Below are positions 11,210-22,375 of a stretch of 64,000 nt of DNA, piece by piece (within the stretch, counting starts at the first letter, position 1; every line of letters begins with the position of its first letter). Under the pieces are notes generated by a model. The model had not been told where the DNA came from and searched no databases. It saw only the letters and a list, made by a program, of their open reading frames with translations. The position numbers and the translations under genes were made by a program. Source of the DNA: Tieghemostelium lacteum (lineage: Eukaryota > Evosea > Eumycetozoa > Dictyosteliales > Raperosteliaceae); the NCBI GenBank assembly GCA_001606155.1, contig LODT01000011.1:124001-188000 (forward strand). The letters run 5' to 3'.

Positions 11210-11217
11210 CCAAACAT

Positions 11218-11692
11218 GTTTATAAAATAAAATTTTGATTTTATTAAGATAGTTTCAGGATATTGGTTTAGGTTGTATGTTAGGTTTATTTTTATCTAAG
11301 CTAAGAAGTCTTTTTTAATTCGATAAAGCAACTGATTGATTTTGATAATAATACAAAAAAACTCATTTACTTATTAAGTATAGTTTTTATTATTATTCTA
11401 TCACACAAAATAAATGCAAAGACTTCAAATGCAATGAAAGGAGGGGTACCACCTCCCAAAGTGATATATTGGATTCCCAAATCATTCACTTCCCTCTTTT
11501 TCTATATCTTTTGGTTTATTCACTCTCATTACATCAAAAATGGATAGGAAACTTCAAAAAAATGGCTATGTCATTTAAATATTTCATTCCTCATTAAAAT
11601 ACTGCTTGAAAATTCTTTGTTTAAAGTAATGGAAATTTAAGGTAATTTCGATTTTGTAGAATTGATATATTTACTTTTATAGATCTTATTAA
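11218..11692. other. Spacer between repeats
   Basis: No gene seen. It contains a GC-richer patch near 11440-11460 with GGAGGGGTACC followed by ACCTCCC, a weak dyad. It is otherwise AT-rich, and frames here are short and have no gene-like composition. Confidence 0.4.
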
Positions 11693-11771
11693 AGAAGTTT
11701 TCCAATCAATTCCATAACAGACAATAATTATTAAAATTAATGTCTGTTATGGAATTGATTGGAAAACTTCT
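11693..11771. repeat. Perfect inverted repeat, 31-bp arms, 17-nt loop
   Basis: Arms 11693-11723 and 11741-11771 are exact reverse complements (AGAAGTTTTCC... / ...GGAAAACTTCT) around an AT-only loop. Transcribed, this forms a long hairpin. It abuts the tandem repeat block at 11783, so it may be the cap of a repeat element or the trace of an inverted duplication. No target duplication was seen. Confidence 0.85.
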
Positions 11772-11782
11772 GTGCAGAGGTT

Positions 11783-12088
11783 GAAAGAAACACACAATAC
11801 TAGTGATAAAACGACTCCAGAAGATTTCTCCGAGGTTTGTAGGAAGAATTGGTAAAGAAGAAACGAATAAATAAGTTAGAGAAGCTCCGAGAAGATGCCA
11901 CGTATATATTAGCCAAAAGATTCTAGAAGTGTAAGGAAAGAAACACATAATACTAACGAGATAAAGACTCCAGAAGAATTCTCTGAGATTTCACAAGAAG
12001 AATTCGTAAAGAAGAAACGAATAAATAAGCTAGAGAAACTCCGAGAAGATGCCACATATATACTAGCCAAAAGATTCTAGAAGGCTCT
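11783..12088. repeat. Tandem duplication, two units of about 153 bp
   Basis: The units begin GGAAAGAAACACA or TGAAAGAAACACA at 11783 and about 11936, and share GAATAAATAAG, CTCCGAGAAGATGCCAC and AGCCAAAAGATTCTAGAAG. By eye they are about 85-90 percent alike. The plus strand is purine-rich. An antisense frame of about 80 codons across unit 1 is treated as chance. Confidence 0.75.
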
Positions 12089-12102
12089 AGAGTCTTTACA
12101 CC

Positions 12103-12480
12103 ATTAATATAAATACTTTAGTAAATAAATTAAATAATTATCGTTTTAAAATCATAAATAGAAACCTCTTCTTTCTTACAAGAAGGTTCCAGAACCCTTT
12201 CACAATTAATATAAATACTTTAGTAAATAAATTAAATAATCATCGTTTTAAAATCATAAATAGAATCCTATTCATTCTTACATTGAAGGTTGAAAGAGGG
12301 GTGGCACCATTGTTATGGTCTTTTACAAAAGTATTCTTCAAGTATTTTGATAATGGGTTTACGGTGATATTGTTGTTTTTGTAGATTATCTCTTAATATA
12401 AATACTTTTACAAAATAAATTAATGATTATCGTTTTTAACTCATAAATAGAATCATATACTTTCTTACATTAGGTATGAA
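12103..12480. repeat. AT-rich tandem repeat, about 102-bp unit, three copies
   Basis: Copies start near 12103, 12205 and 12392 with TTAATATAAATAC, followed by AATAAATTAAATAAT, ATCGTTTTAAAATCATAAAT and AGAA..CTTTCTTACA. The first two are adjacent and nearly identical. The third lies after about 80 bp of GT-rich sequence and is more diverged. Similar GAAAG(A/T)GG(G)GTGG blocks follow copies 2 and 3, so a larger composite unit is possible. Confidence 0.7.
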
Positions 12481-12680
12481 AGTGGTGGTAGTGTGAGAGC
12501 TGCTGATGAAGACTCTTGTAGAGATTCTTTGAATGTTTTCTATTAGTTCATGATTAGAACTGTAAGGTTCTCTTTGTATACTGTCTACTTCTTATATGGG
12601 AGTTCTACTAAAAATATAAACAAATTTTTATTTTATTTATTATAATAAAAATTTTAAAAAAATTCATATCTTATTTTTTA

Positions 12681-14366
12681 ATGGAGAGAGCTGTACAATT
12701 AGGTATAATTGAAACTATTTTAGTTTTCAATGAATTTGTAAAATATAGTATTGGTGATTTTCAATCACAAGTACAATTGATATCAGTGATATCATTAGTT
12801 TCTAAAGGTTTTCAAACATTGATACTAAAGAAACTAAGATTTCCTATATCTAATATCAACAATGAAAAGCAAATTAAAAAGTTTATCTATTTTTTAGATA
12901 AAGGAATCAATTTAAAAGCTAGATGGATCACTAGTAATGGTTTGAATAGGATATTGTTGGAGACACCAGAGATTCTAAAGAGAATTATACATTTTAATCA
13001 TGATGATGATTTTGAACAGTTTGGTGATATACTCTCAGAGACACCGAATATAGAGTATCTACATATCAATCATTTTGATAATGTTATTGATCTTCAGAGA
13101 CTATTTAATCAGGTGCCTTTACTACAGCAACTAAAGATACACCATCATGAGAAATCAATGAACGTTGCACAATTGGAAATAGGTGATCTTGTACAATGTT
13201 ACTTGAATTCTAGTGCTGGTAAACTAGATTCATTTGAAATCTATCATAGATTTAATAAACCATCACAATATCCACTGATTAAGAATATTCAAGAACTCCA
13301 TAAAATGACATCCCTTAGAGAAATGTTTATTATTAGAGTTACTGTAGATTACCTAAATGTACTATCTCTAGTTTCTTTGCTATATAATATAGAGAAATTA
13401 ACTATAGTTGGTTTAAATATAGTTAATCTACCTGATGAAACTGTAGATTACAATCAAGAGATTTTTCAAATTCTTTCTAGTAACAAAACTATAAAGATTC
13501 TAAATTACGATTCATTACATGACATTAAAGAGAGTATAGTTATAAATTACTTAGATAGTAATAATACTATACAATATTTACAATTAAAGAATTTAAATAT
13601 TGATACTACCACACAACCAACACCAAAAAACGCAATTATAAAGAACAGGACAGTTAAATCAGTTCCACAAGGTTTTCTAAAGTATTGGTCAGATAGTAGT
13701 AAAATAACTGATATAGAACTAGACTATTTTGATGACATTTTATATAGTACTATAGTAACCAACCATCTAAGCACACTACAAACACTATCCGTTTGGGTAT
13801 CTACAACAACCGAGATCAGTGCTCTTATCAGACTTAACCAACCAACTCTTACACAACTTACACTAAACATAGCAACACCAATTTTAATGGACCCAATATT
13901 CACAGCACTTGGTGAAAACAGTTCACTCACATCACTTTCAATCCCAGGAACCAGTAGTGAATTTAAATTTAATTATCTAGCAAACTATTTAGAAAGTAAC
14001 CCAAATGTAAAGTATCTATCACTTGGGTACATTACAGACTGGGATCCTTATAGATTCTCAATGGCATTGATGAAGAATACACATTTATTGGATTTCAGAG
14101 TGGACCATGTAACATTAAATCCAAATTCTGTTGAAGGTGACCTGGTTAGATTACTAATAGAAAATCATACAATAGTTCATTTGGATATTCCAGGTTATAA
14201 AAGTGGATATAACCGTGAATGGAAACAACTTACTCATGCACTATCGAAAAACTCAACACTAAAATCAATTCGAACACAATTGTCGGGAAAATATGTAGAC
14301 AAACAATTTAGTGACGCATTTATTAAAAAAATTCCATATAATCATACTAAAACAATCTATAGATGA
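12681..14366 (+). CDS. F-box-like / LRR-type protein, short form (561 aa)
   Basis: A single exon from ATG 12681. Residues 1-50 carry an F-box-like motif (LGIIETILVFNEFVKY ... SVISLVSKGFQTLILKKL). The rest is a run of leucine-rich-type repeats of about 25-30 residues with conserved Leu/Ile spacing (NIEYLHINHF, NIEKLTIVGLN, SLTSLSIPG, NVKYLSLGYI, HLLDFRVDHV, TIVHLDIPG). It has no signal peptide, transmembrane segment or zinc motif. Build and length match the genes at 7132 and 44968. A role as an SCF adaptor is inferred from the F-box and LRR order; the F-box is divergent, so Skp1 binding is unproven. The gene stands just downstream of the repeat block, which may provide or disturb its promoter. 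Confidence 0.72.
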   Translation: MERAVQLGIIETILVFNEFVKYSIGDFQSQVQLISVISLVSKGFQTLILKKLRFPISNINNEKQIKKFIYFLDKGINLKARWITSNGLNRILLETPEILKRIIHFNHDDDFEQFGDILSETPNIEYLHINHFDNVIDLQRLFNQVPLLQQLKIHHHEKSMNVAQLEIGDLVQCYLNSSAGKLDSFEIYHRFNKPSQYPLIKNIQELHKMTSLREMFIIRVTVDYLNVLSLVSLLYNIEKLTIVGLNIVNLPDETVDYNQEIFQILSSNKTIKILNYDSLHDIKESIVINYLDSNNTIQYLQLKNLNIDTTTQPTPKNAIIKNRTVKSVPQGFLKYWSDSSKITDIELDYFDDILYSTIVTNHLSTLQTLSVWVSTTTEISALIRLNQPTLTQLTLNIATPILMDPIFTALGENSSLTSLSIPGTSSEFKFNYLANYLESNPNVKYLSLGYITDWDPYRFSMALMKNTHLLDFRVDHVTLNPNSVEGDLVRLLIENHTIVHLDIPGYKSGYNREWKQLTHALSKNSTLKSIRTQLSGKYVDKQFSDAFIKKIPYNHTKTIYR

Positions 14367-14514
14367 ATTTAAAATAAATATTTAGCGTAAAGTGCCATGG
14401 TTATAACGTTATGTGGTGAGTGGTGAATTTTATAAGAATATTTTTTTTGGATTTCTTTTTTAATTTTATAGTAATCTTGATCCAAGATATTTGTAAATTT
14501 GAATTTATAGCAAT

Positions 14515-17500
14515 ATGTTAGATAAAGAACTTTTAAAACGGGAATTTTATCTTAGAGTGTACCAATATCCCAATGTAATACCTCATCCAACACTAGAGAG
14601 ATGCGAAGCTTGTGGTGAGGCTGTCAATGTATCATGTTGTTCCTATGGATATAGAATACTATTATACTATCTAGATTCACTCACTATTGAAGATCAACAA
14701 ACTGTACTTGAAATATTCAATGAATGGTATCAAGCAACACCAGAATATAGATCAGAACTTATACAAAAGTATAATGTACCTGACAAGAATACAGGTTATC
14801 AGGGTTTTAGATTTCCAATTACACCTGAATATGAGATACATAGAGAAATTCTACCTAATACCTTACCATACCAAATCAAAAGATATCTACAACATTGTGT
14901 TATTAATAAGTCAATAATATACTATAGTATGTATCATGCTATTTAATTTTCAAAATAACAATATATTCTAATAGTATAAACTCTAGAATTTAAAGATGGT
15001 ATACATTCTAATGATATTATACAAAGAATGGTATACTATTATTGTATATTATTATCATCAAGTAAAGCAGATTTTAGAAAAGCTGCAATCAGTCTTTTTG
15101 ATGATGAATTAGTATTACAAAATTTAAATAGTCTGGGAATTAGAATTAGATTAATAACAAAAGAAACTTTAAAAAATGTAAATAATTATTTATAAATTAA
15201 AAAAATTAATTAGTAGTTCTAATTACTCAATTTTCTATATAAACAGGTAATTGAAAAGTTATTTACAGATAAATATATTCATTTGTTACCTTACTACCAA
15301 GATGCATTAACATCATTTAACAACAAATTAACCTATCCTATATCTACATTGGCATCACATATCAATAGAAAATATCTTCTATTGTTAAAAGATGAGGTAT
15401 CTACATATTTGGTAAATTTAATATGTGATACCTATATTCCTTCAAAATCCACTATAGAATTGGATTTTCAAGCATTAAAAGATGTTATACTATTTTGTTT
15501 CCAAAGATCACCATTTGTATGTAATATCATCTAATTATAATAATTAATAGTTTTTGACTAATTAGTCAATTAATTTTTAGGATACAAAATATGAAGAAAA
15601 GAAATCAAATATTTTAAACTTGTATAAGAAGTTTAAAATTGAATTTAGAGAATTTATTGGTTCATTCTTTTTGGAAAATTTTGAATCCACCAGTAGCAGT
15701 GATTTAAGAGATATTTGTATTGGTATTCTATTGTACAGAGAGAGATGTAAACTCCATTTTAAAATCGATTATGTAAAAATTGAAAATTTTATTATAGAGT
15801 ACCTTTGTAATGTACGTGTACCATTCTCAGTAACACACGAGCTTGTTAACCAAATTGTAGATCCATTCCCCTATTTTAGTAAAATCTACACTAACATCTA
15901 CTCTAAAACCAAATCAAGTATGCTCTTGTACATTTTATTCAACAAATTATCTTTAGAAAATTTTAAAAAGGTAATGATTCTTAGATGAATTTTATAATAA
16001 TTTTAATATTAATATTAATTTTAAATTAATATTACAGGTTGAATTTGAAGAGATAGAATGTGATGTAAATCTATATTTTGTTGCAATTTATCTAAAATAC
16101 TATGGTGTTGGTCATAGTAAAACAAAGAAATATCTAAAATTAATACGTGATAGTAATACAAAGGTATTTCCAGCACTATTTTGTCAATCTGATTTGAATA
16201 TGTATAATGGTATCAATACTCAATGTATAGAATACATTGATAGTACTATGGGATATAGAGGTCTTTTTAAATCATTTTCTGATATTGGTGCTAAAAGTTA
16301 TTTTAGATCTATTAGTGTGTATCTAAAAGATAAAATAGCTCATGTATACTCAGAGAACTTGAAAAAGTTACCCAAGAAATCAGAGGCATTTATCAAGAAG
16401 TATGGTGATATGATGGTATGGTACATGATGTCACCTGAGAATACATTATTCTCCAATGAACTATTTCAAGTACTCTTTCAAAGTGTTCATCATGCAAAGT
16501 TTCTAATAGAGAATCTGCAAAAAGACACCAGAGAAATGATCATTGCTAAACTAAAAGCATCCAAGTCATCTCCTAAAAGAAGCATTACCTTGAATTTGGC
16601 TTGGGTGTTGAAAGATTATTATGCACCAAAAGAAATTGAAAAAATTCTTTCATTGACTCTAGAGAGCTTTGATATTGCTTTTCATGATATAAATGTTTTA
16701 AAGTTATTCCCTACTTTGGATTGTGCTGCTGGATATACGTTGATAAGTAGCCTCTATTCAAATGCCTCCATTTCAAGTTTATTTGATCTATATGATAAAA
16801 AAGATGAACCATTGTCATCGGATTTCTATAAGATGGCAGAGATTTGTTTGATGCTTAATGTAACATCAATGACACACCGTTATAATGGGCAAAGAATCAT
16901 GAACCTAATTCAGTTAGGGTTTAATGATATCAACAATATCTATAAGGATGTTGAAATCACTACAGAAGAGCAAATTAGTCATCTTAATAGTAGCATTCTA
17001 GTTGGTTCCAGAAGGTATCTGTTGAAATCTAAACTCTTTAAAGAGTTCTATTTTGGATTACCATCACGCACCAAACAACTCATTAGAAAAATATCAAGTT
17101 CTGATATACCCTATATTTTGGAATTGGAAGAACAAGAGGCTAAAGGTTTAACTGGTGTAACTAATGGTCAGACTCAAATAGATTTACCTCTACTTCCTAA
17201 TAGAATCTATGAACACATTATCCATATGGTCTACTATGATAATACTGTTCATCCTGTATTTAAGATTCAATTGGCAACAGTTTCTAGATTATTCTTTAAT
17301 CTTGCTTCGAAAGTACTGACTGAAAATTACCATGAAGATTATTTAGTGGGATACATTACCATTCAGGACATGAGTAAGATCAACATCGATCATCCATTTT
17401 GTCTATTGAAAAAACATTGTAAATTTATTTCCTTTTCTGATCTAAAAGAGATACCAATGGAAGAAGCATACGAACTCTTTTATAATCAACTAGAATCGTT

Positions 17501-18293
17501 CCAAATCAATTTATCAATGTACAATTTTTTCATTGTTGATAGACCAACTAAAATCAAGTACATTGAAATTCTAGTTTCAAGTGATAATCTTGAATTGAAA
17601 TCATTTATCACTCTATTCAAACAATCTCCACTATTGGAGAGAATAGATTTCTGTATAACTGTCAGTTGGAGAAAATTCCAAGCATTCATGGTGTCTCTAC
17701 TACAGATGGAGTTACCAAATGTCAAAGTTATCAATCTCTATCTTAACCATAACGTAATTATCAGTGATGGTTTCCAATTGAATGATATCTTGTCTTCTGT
17801 TGGTCCTCTAAAGAGACCACTACCAAAATTCAATATCTCATCAGTACCTAGTTTCATCAAGTTTAATGGACCTGTGGATAAGGTAAATATAAAATTTTAC
17901 AACTTTGATTTGGATAGAATGAAGTTATTCTATCCACCAATTTTCCAAGAGATTCCATTCAAGTTCATCAAATTGTCAATGGAAAACATTCAACATGCAC
18001 TACACATGATTGATTTCATTGATGATTATACCAATATAAAAAAAATTGAATTGAGATTCTTCCAATTCTCAAAAATGACAGTGGAGAATGTACAGTTACT
18101 ATTCACCAAAATATCAGAAAACAAAAACATTAAATCATTTTCAACCTACTGTAATATCTATCTACTCTCTCCAGCCTATCCTCTTTTAGATGAAGAGAGT
18201 TGGAAATTCATTAATATGAAAGATTTCAAAACTATAGATTCAAATATTCATTTCCATCGTTTTGATAAATCCAAAGATAGTTGGGTTCAATAA
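14515..18293 (+). CDS. Large Cys-motif/helical/F-box/LRR family protein, copy 1 (1172 aa)
   Basis: Five exons by splice and phase: 14515-14926, 14987-15177, 15247-15516, 15581-15970 and 16038-18293. The first intron is phase 1, the rest phase 0. Order of parts: REFYLRVYQYP; a Cys motif CEACG...SCC (about 30-45) that could hold a metal; a helix with IFNEWYQATPEYR; about 600 residues of alpha-helical, solenoid-like sequence; an F-box-like segment at about 720 (LPNRIYEHIIHMVYY ... IQLATVSRLFFNLA); then leucine-rich-type repeats (FKQSPLLERIDF, LPNVKVINLYL) to the end. I recognise no named family. It is convergent with its paralogue, 87 bp between the two coding ends. Further copies lie at 55002 and 59486. 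An SCF receptor role is possible; the N-terminal module has no known function. Confidence 0.75.
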
Positions 18294-18380
18294 TTGTACA
18301 TCCTTCCATCACATTTATGGGAAAGTTATTATTAGTAATAATTCTCTTTAAATTTAGATGCTAGACAAACAAATTTCATT

Positions 18381-21300
18381 TTATTCATCCTTTCTTATAA
18401 AATTAATAAATCTATTGTCTGATATTGATTGAAAATTACCTAAATCTACCATATTCCATTTATCCATTGCATTAAACCATATTGGTAAAACAGGGTCATC
18501 TAGACTATCTTTAAATGGTGAATAGGAGAGTGAAAAACTCTTTAGATATGGCATACTACTGATTTTTTGGAAAATTAATTTTAGTTGATTTTCATTTATA
18601 TCAACTGTATCTTGATAATCAATTTTTGTAATTTTGAAACCCAAATGACTTAATGTCAGGGTCTCTGTTAATAATAGAATTGGGATGAGATAGGTTACAT
18701 CCATAATCTTAATTTCTAGTGATTTCAAATCCTTAACTGTTTCAGGTCGAGAAAACTGTAATTTAAAGAATTCATACAATTCTACATGTGTTGGATGAGA
18801 TTGGTGTAATTTTACCATACATTGATCAACACCAGAGAACGCATTAAATTGTTTTACCAATAATGTAATCCAAGGGAATTTGAGTTCACTACCATTTTGA
18901 GATTGGTGTCTGTCTATAACCCTTAATTTAATCTTATCAATATACATCTGTATAAAATCAATCTCCAAAGCATTAATTGTCAGATATTGAAGATTTGGTA
19001 ATTGTAAATTGAGGATATCAAATGTTATGTCCTCCCAATTGGATGATGCAACAAATGATATTCTTTCCAACAATGGAGAATGTAGAAAGAGATCTAAATA
19101 ATTTCCAAATTTACTGTCATCCATCGAAATGGACTGTATATTAGTGTTCTTTAGGATTGGATAACAATCACTACTTGTAATGAGACATTCCAAATTTTCA
19201 TAGAAAGCCTTATCAAAATCATCAATTGGCACATACTGGAAATCATCAAAATTCATTAACTTTGGCCAAGACTTAATTAGACAGAATTCATTGTGTGGTC
19301 GAACATATTCAAATCCATAAATTGGTATACAAAGTTTGGGTAAGTCTACACTAACACCATAGCTCCACATCATTGGTACTATACTGGAACAAAGTTCAAA
19401 AAATACTTTTGAAATTGTGGACAATGACAATTTAAATTGTGAATTTATAAAATTGTCCTGATAGATATATACCAATATCTTTTTAAATAGAATATTTGGT
19501 AATACTATTTGGCAATTATTATTACTATCACTACTCTTTTGCTGTTGTTTTTTTTGCTGATACTCAATCATTTCTAATTGAAAAGTAACTTGATTTTGAA
19601 TGAGTCTAATTCTAATTTCTTTTGGAATGTTGAAATAGAATTTCTTGAATTCCTCAGAGTGATAATAGAATTCAGGGTTAAATTGTTGAAAAAGGTCCTC
19701 TAGATTGATAATGTGAGATGATGTCATTAAATCCAAATTGGAGAGTGGTGACTCATAGGTAAGTTTCAGTGACTCTATAAATGTCTGAAGTGGTTGATAT
19801 TCATAATGTATTCTCTGTCTGACTGCCATTTCAATGAATTTCAAAGTCCATGGATGTTTAGAAGGATTCTTCAAATAGGATTTATAGAGCATACTCACAA
19901 AGTGAAAATCTTCATAGTATTCAATGAATGCCTTGAAACCAACTTCACCATATTCCAAAAGTCTACCAACTTTGTTAAACAGTTCAACTAGATTTTCAGA
20001 TATTGGTGTATTATAAGGATGTTTAGATAGATAGTAGAGGATGGTAATGGGTTCTAGATTTCTATATTTTCCATAGACAGTCAATACCTCAACCCATGCA
20101 TGAGAAGATAGATTCTGATAAGCAGGTTCATACTGTGACATCATTTCTATTAATATTTCTCTAGATTTTTCTGATAAACCCTCTAGTATAGCTTCACCAA
20201 CTTTTTGAATTCTAAATATATTATTTAGAATCTGAAACTTTTCAAAATCTATTTTTGAAACTCTAATCTTATTCGACCATTTATAGAAATATGAGAATAT
20301 CTGTTCACTATGTCCTTTTAGAATCTCTATACACTCTGTCTGATCTTGATCATTTTGGCAAAATACCAAATATGTCAATAAAGCATCAGAATAGAAATCA
20401 AATATTATCTGAAAGAATAGTTGGTAAATTGGTTTTGTACTATCCATTAAATGAGTTTTTTCAAACTCTATTATCAATTTTAAATGATCCAATCCAGAGA
20501 ATTCATCTCTTCTAAAGAAACTAACCATAACTTCTTTTAGAATGTGTCTATTTTCAATCTTTTTGGATATTTCATCAAAGTAATCCAATAAATTTGCATT
20601 CGGGTCTTGTTTTTTCAATCTCTCAATAGAAATTGAATATAAATAGATATTTGGTTCTCTAATCAAAATATCTTCATAATATTTAATTTGATCCTATAAT
20701 TATAGAAATTTGTTAATTATTTGTTATTCTAAAAATAATAAATTTAATACATACTTTTGAAAGAGTTATATTGTTTTTTAACATTTGATGAAATAGTTTA
20801 TAGATTGAATAAAATTTTTCTCTATGAAATATATAAGATGATTTAATTAAATCATTATAATATGGTTCAATATTATTAAAATGTTTAATCAAAATGTAGT
20901 ATCTATAAAAATTATCTTTTTGGCCAATGTTAATTATTACCTGACTTATAAATCTATATATATTGTTAGAATAATTCATAATTATTTGTATAAAATAAGA
21001 TAAATAACTTACTCTTGGTAATCACATTGTGAATTTACATCTATATTACAATTTAATGTTAAATAATTGATAATACCAATACAATTGTCAATTCTATTGG
21101 TATCTTTAATATTGGATTTTAAATAATTTATAGAAAACTCTATAAATTGTTCCTTAAAATGATTATGAAAATCATTTAAAATCTTTAATGCTAGATTTTC
21201 ACTTTTAAAATAATAATAAACCTTATATATGGATATTAGTATATTTTCCAATATATTATCAAAGTAATTACACATACATATTTATAATAACAAAATGGAA

Positions 21301-22312
21301 TGATATCATAATAATCTTGAATATTATGTAATTTAAATTGATCAATTGTACAATTTTTATCTAATAATGGGTCAACATTATCTAGAAATGATTGGTAACC
21401 ACTTAAACTAGATATTAATTTACCAAATAGTAATGGATCAATTGATAATATTGGAGACTCTAAAAACACTAGTCCAATAATAGATTCATTGATATTTTGT
21501 AAAATATTATTTTCATTTTCACATATTCTATTTATAATCTGTTTTATTTTAACAATATTAGTAATCATAATAATATTTATATTAAAAGGTGGACAATACA
21601 TACATTTACAAATAAATCTTTAGAATATTTAATATCTTTTTGTTTTGGTAAAGATTCAAAATATTTAAACATTTCTACAAATGTTTGAGTATCGTCTATA
21701 ATCTTAAGTAGTACATGTTCATATCTGCTAGGTGAATCGTTAACAAATATAATAATTTGATAATATATTAATCTTTGAATTAAACTATTTGAATTTATCC
21801 AGTTACTACATTCTAAATAAATTCAATAATTAATATTTATAATTGAATGTGGATTTTATAATTTTATAGTTTAACCTACGAGATCTTATAAAAACATTAT
21901 CTATAACAACATCTTTAATGAATGCAATCAATTGGGTTGGTATTAATTTATTGGTTTCAGGTTCAGGATCTTTAACTGTGCTCTGAAAAATCTCGTTATC
22001 AGGTGGAAGGTTAACATAATTGTATCCTAATCCATCTATAGGTATACTGTATTCTTCAATTAGTGACTGTCTCTCTTTATCACTGGCACCACTCCATTCT
22101 TTAAATATTTCAAATGTAGTTTGTAGTTCTTGTGGGTTATAATATTTAACTAACTGCATGAGTACTCTCTTTTCTTTGTTGCATTTACATTTTAAATTGA
22201 AACTCATTCCACAATATACACAAACTTTATTTCTAGTAGGTGGTGGTAACTGATATATTCTAATATAAAACTCTCTGTAGAGCCTTTGTTTATATATATT
22301 ATTATTTTTCAT
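18381..22312 (-). CDS. Large Cys-motif/helical/F-box/LRR family protein, copy 2 (about 1204 aa)
   Basis: Six exons fit: 22312-21880, 21812-21604, 21538-21278, 21221-21013, 20944-20755 and 20693-18381. The first intron is phase 1 and falls at the same place as in the paralogue at 14515. Parts: YREFYIRIYQLPP; Cys motif CVYCG...CKC; EIFKEWSGASDKER; SNSLIQRLIYYQ (matches SNDIIQRMVYYY of copy 1); helical region; F-box-like LPNILFKKILVYIYQ ... LSLSTISKVFFELC; and an LRR-type tail with FLHSPLLERISF. It has one more intron than copy 1 in the helical part. It is head to head with the M28-like gene (63 bp between start codons) and tail to tail with copy 1. The small exons were placed from splice sites, so their edges are less sure than the last exon. 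Confidence 0.73.
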
Positions 22313-22375
22313 TGTGGATCTATTTTTTAAAAATAAAATTTTTTTTTTTGAAATTTAGTGTTTGCAGTTCGCATA

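Noticed and set aside
11706-11948. 80-codon minus frame with a hydrophobic product
   Set aside because: It runs antisense through the hairpin and tandem repeat unit 1; the composition follows the repeat, and the second unit does not preserve it.
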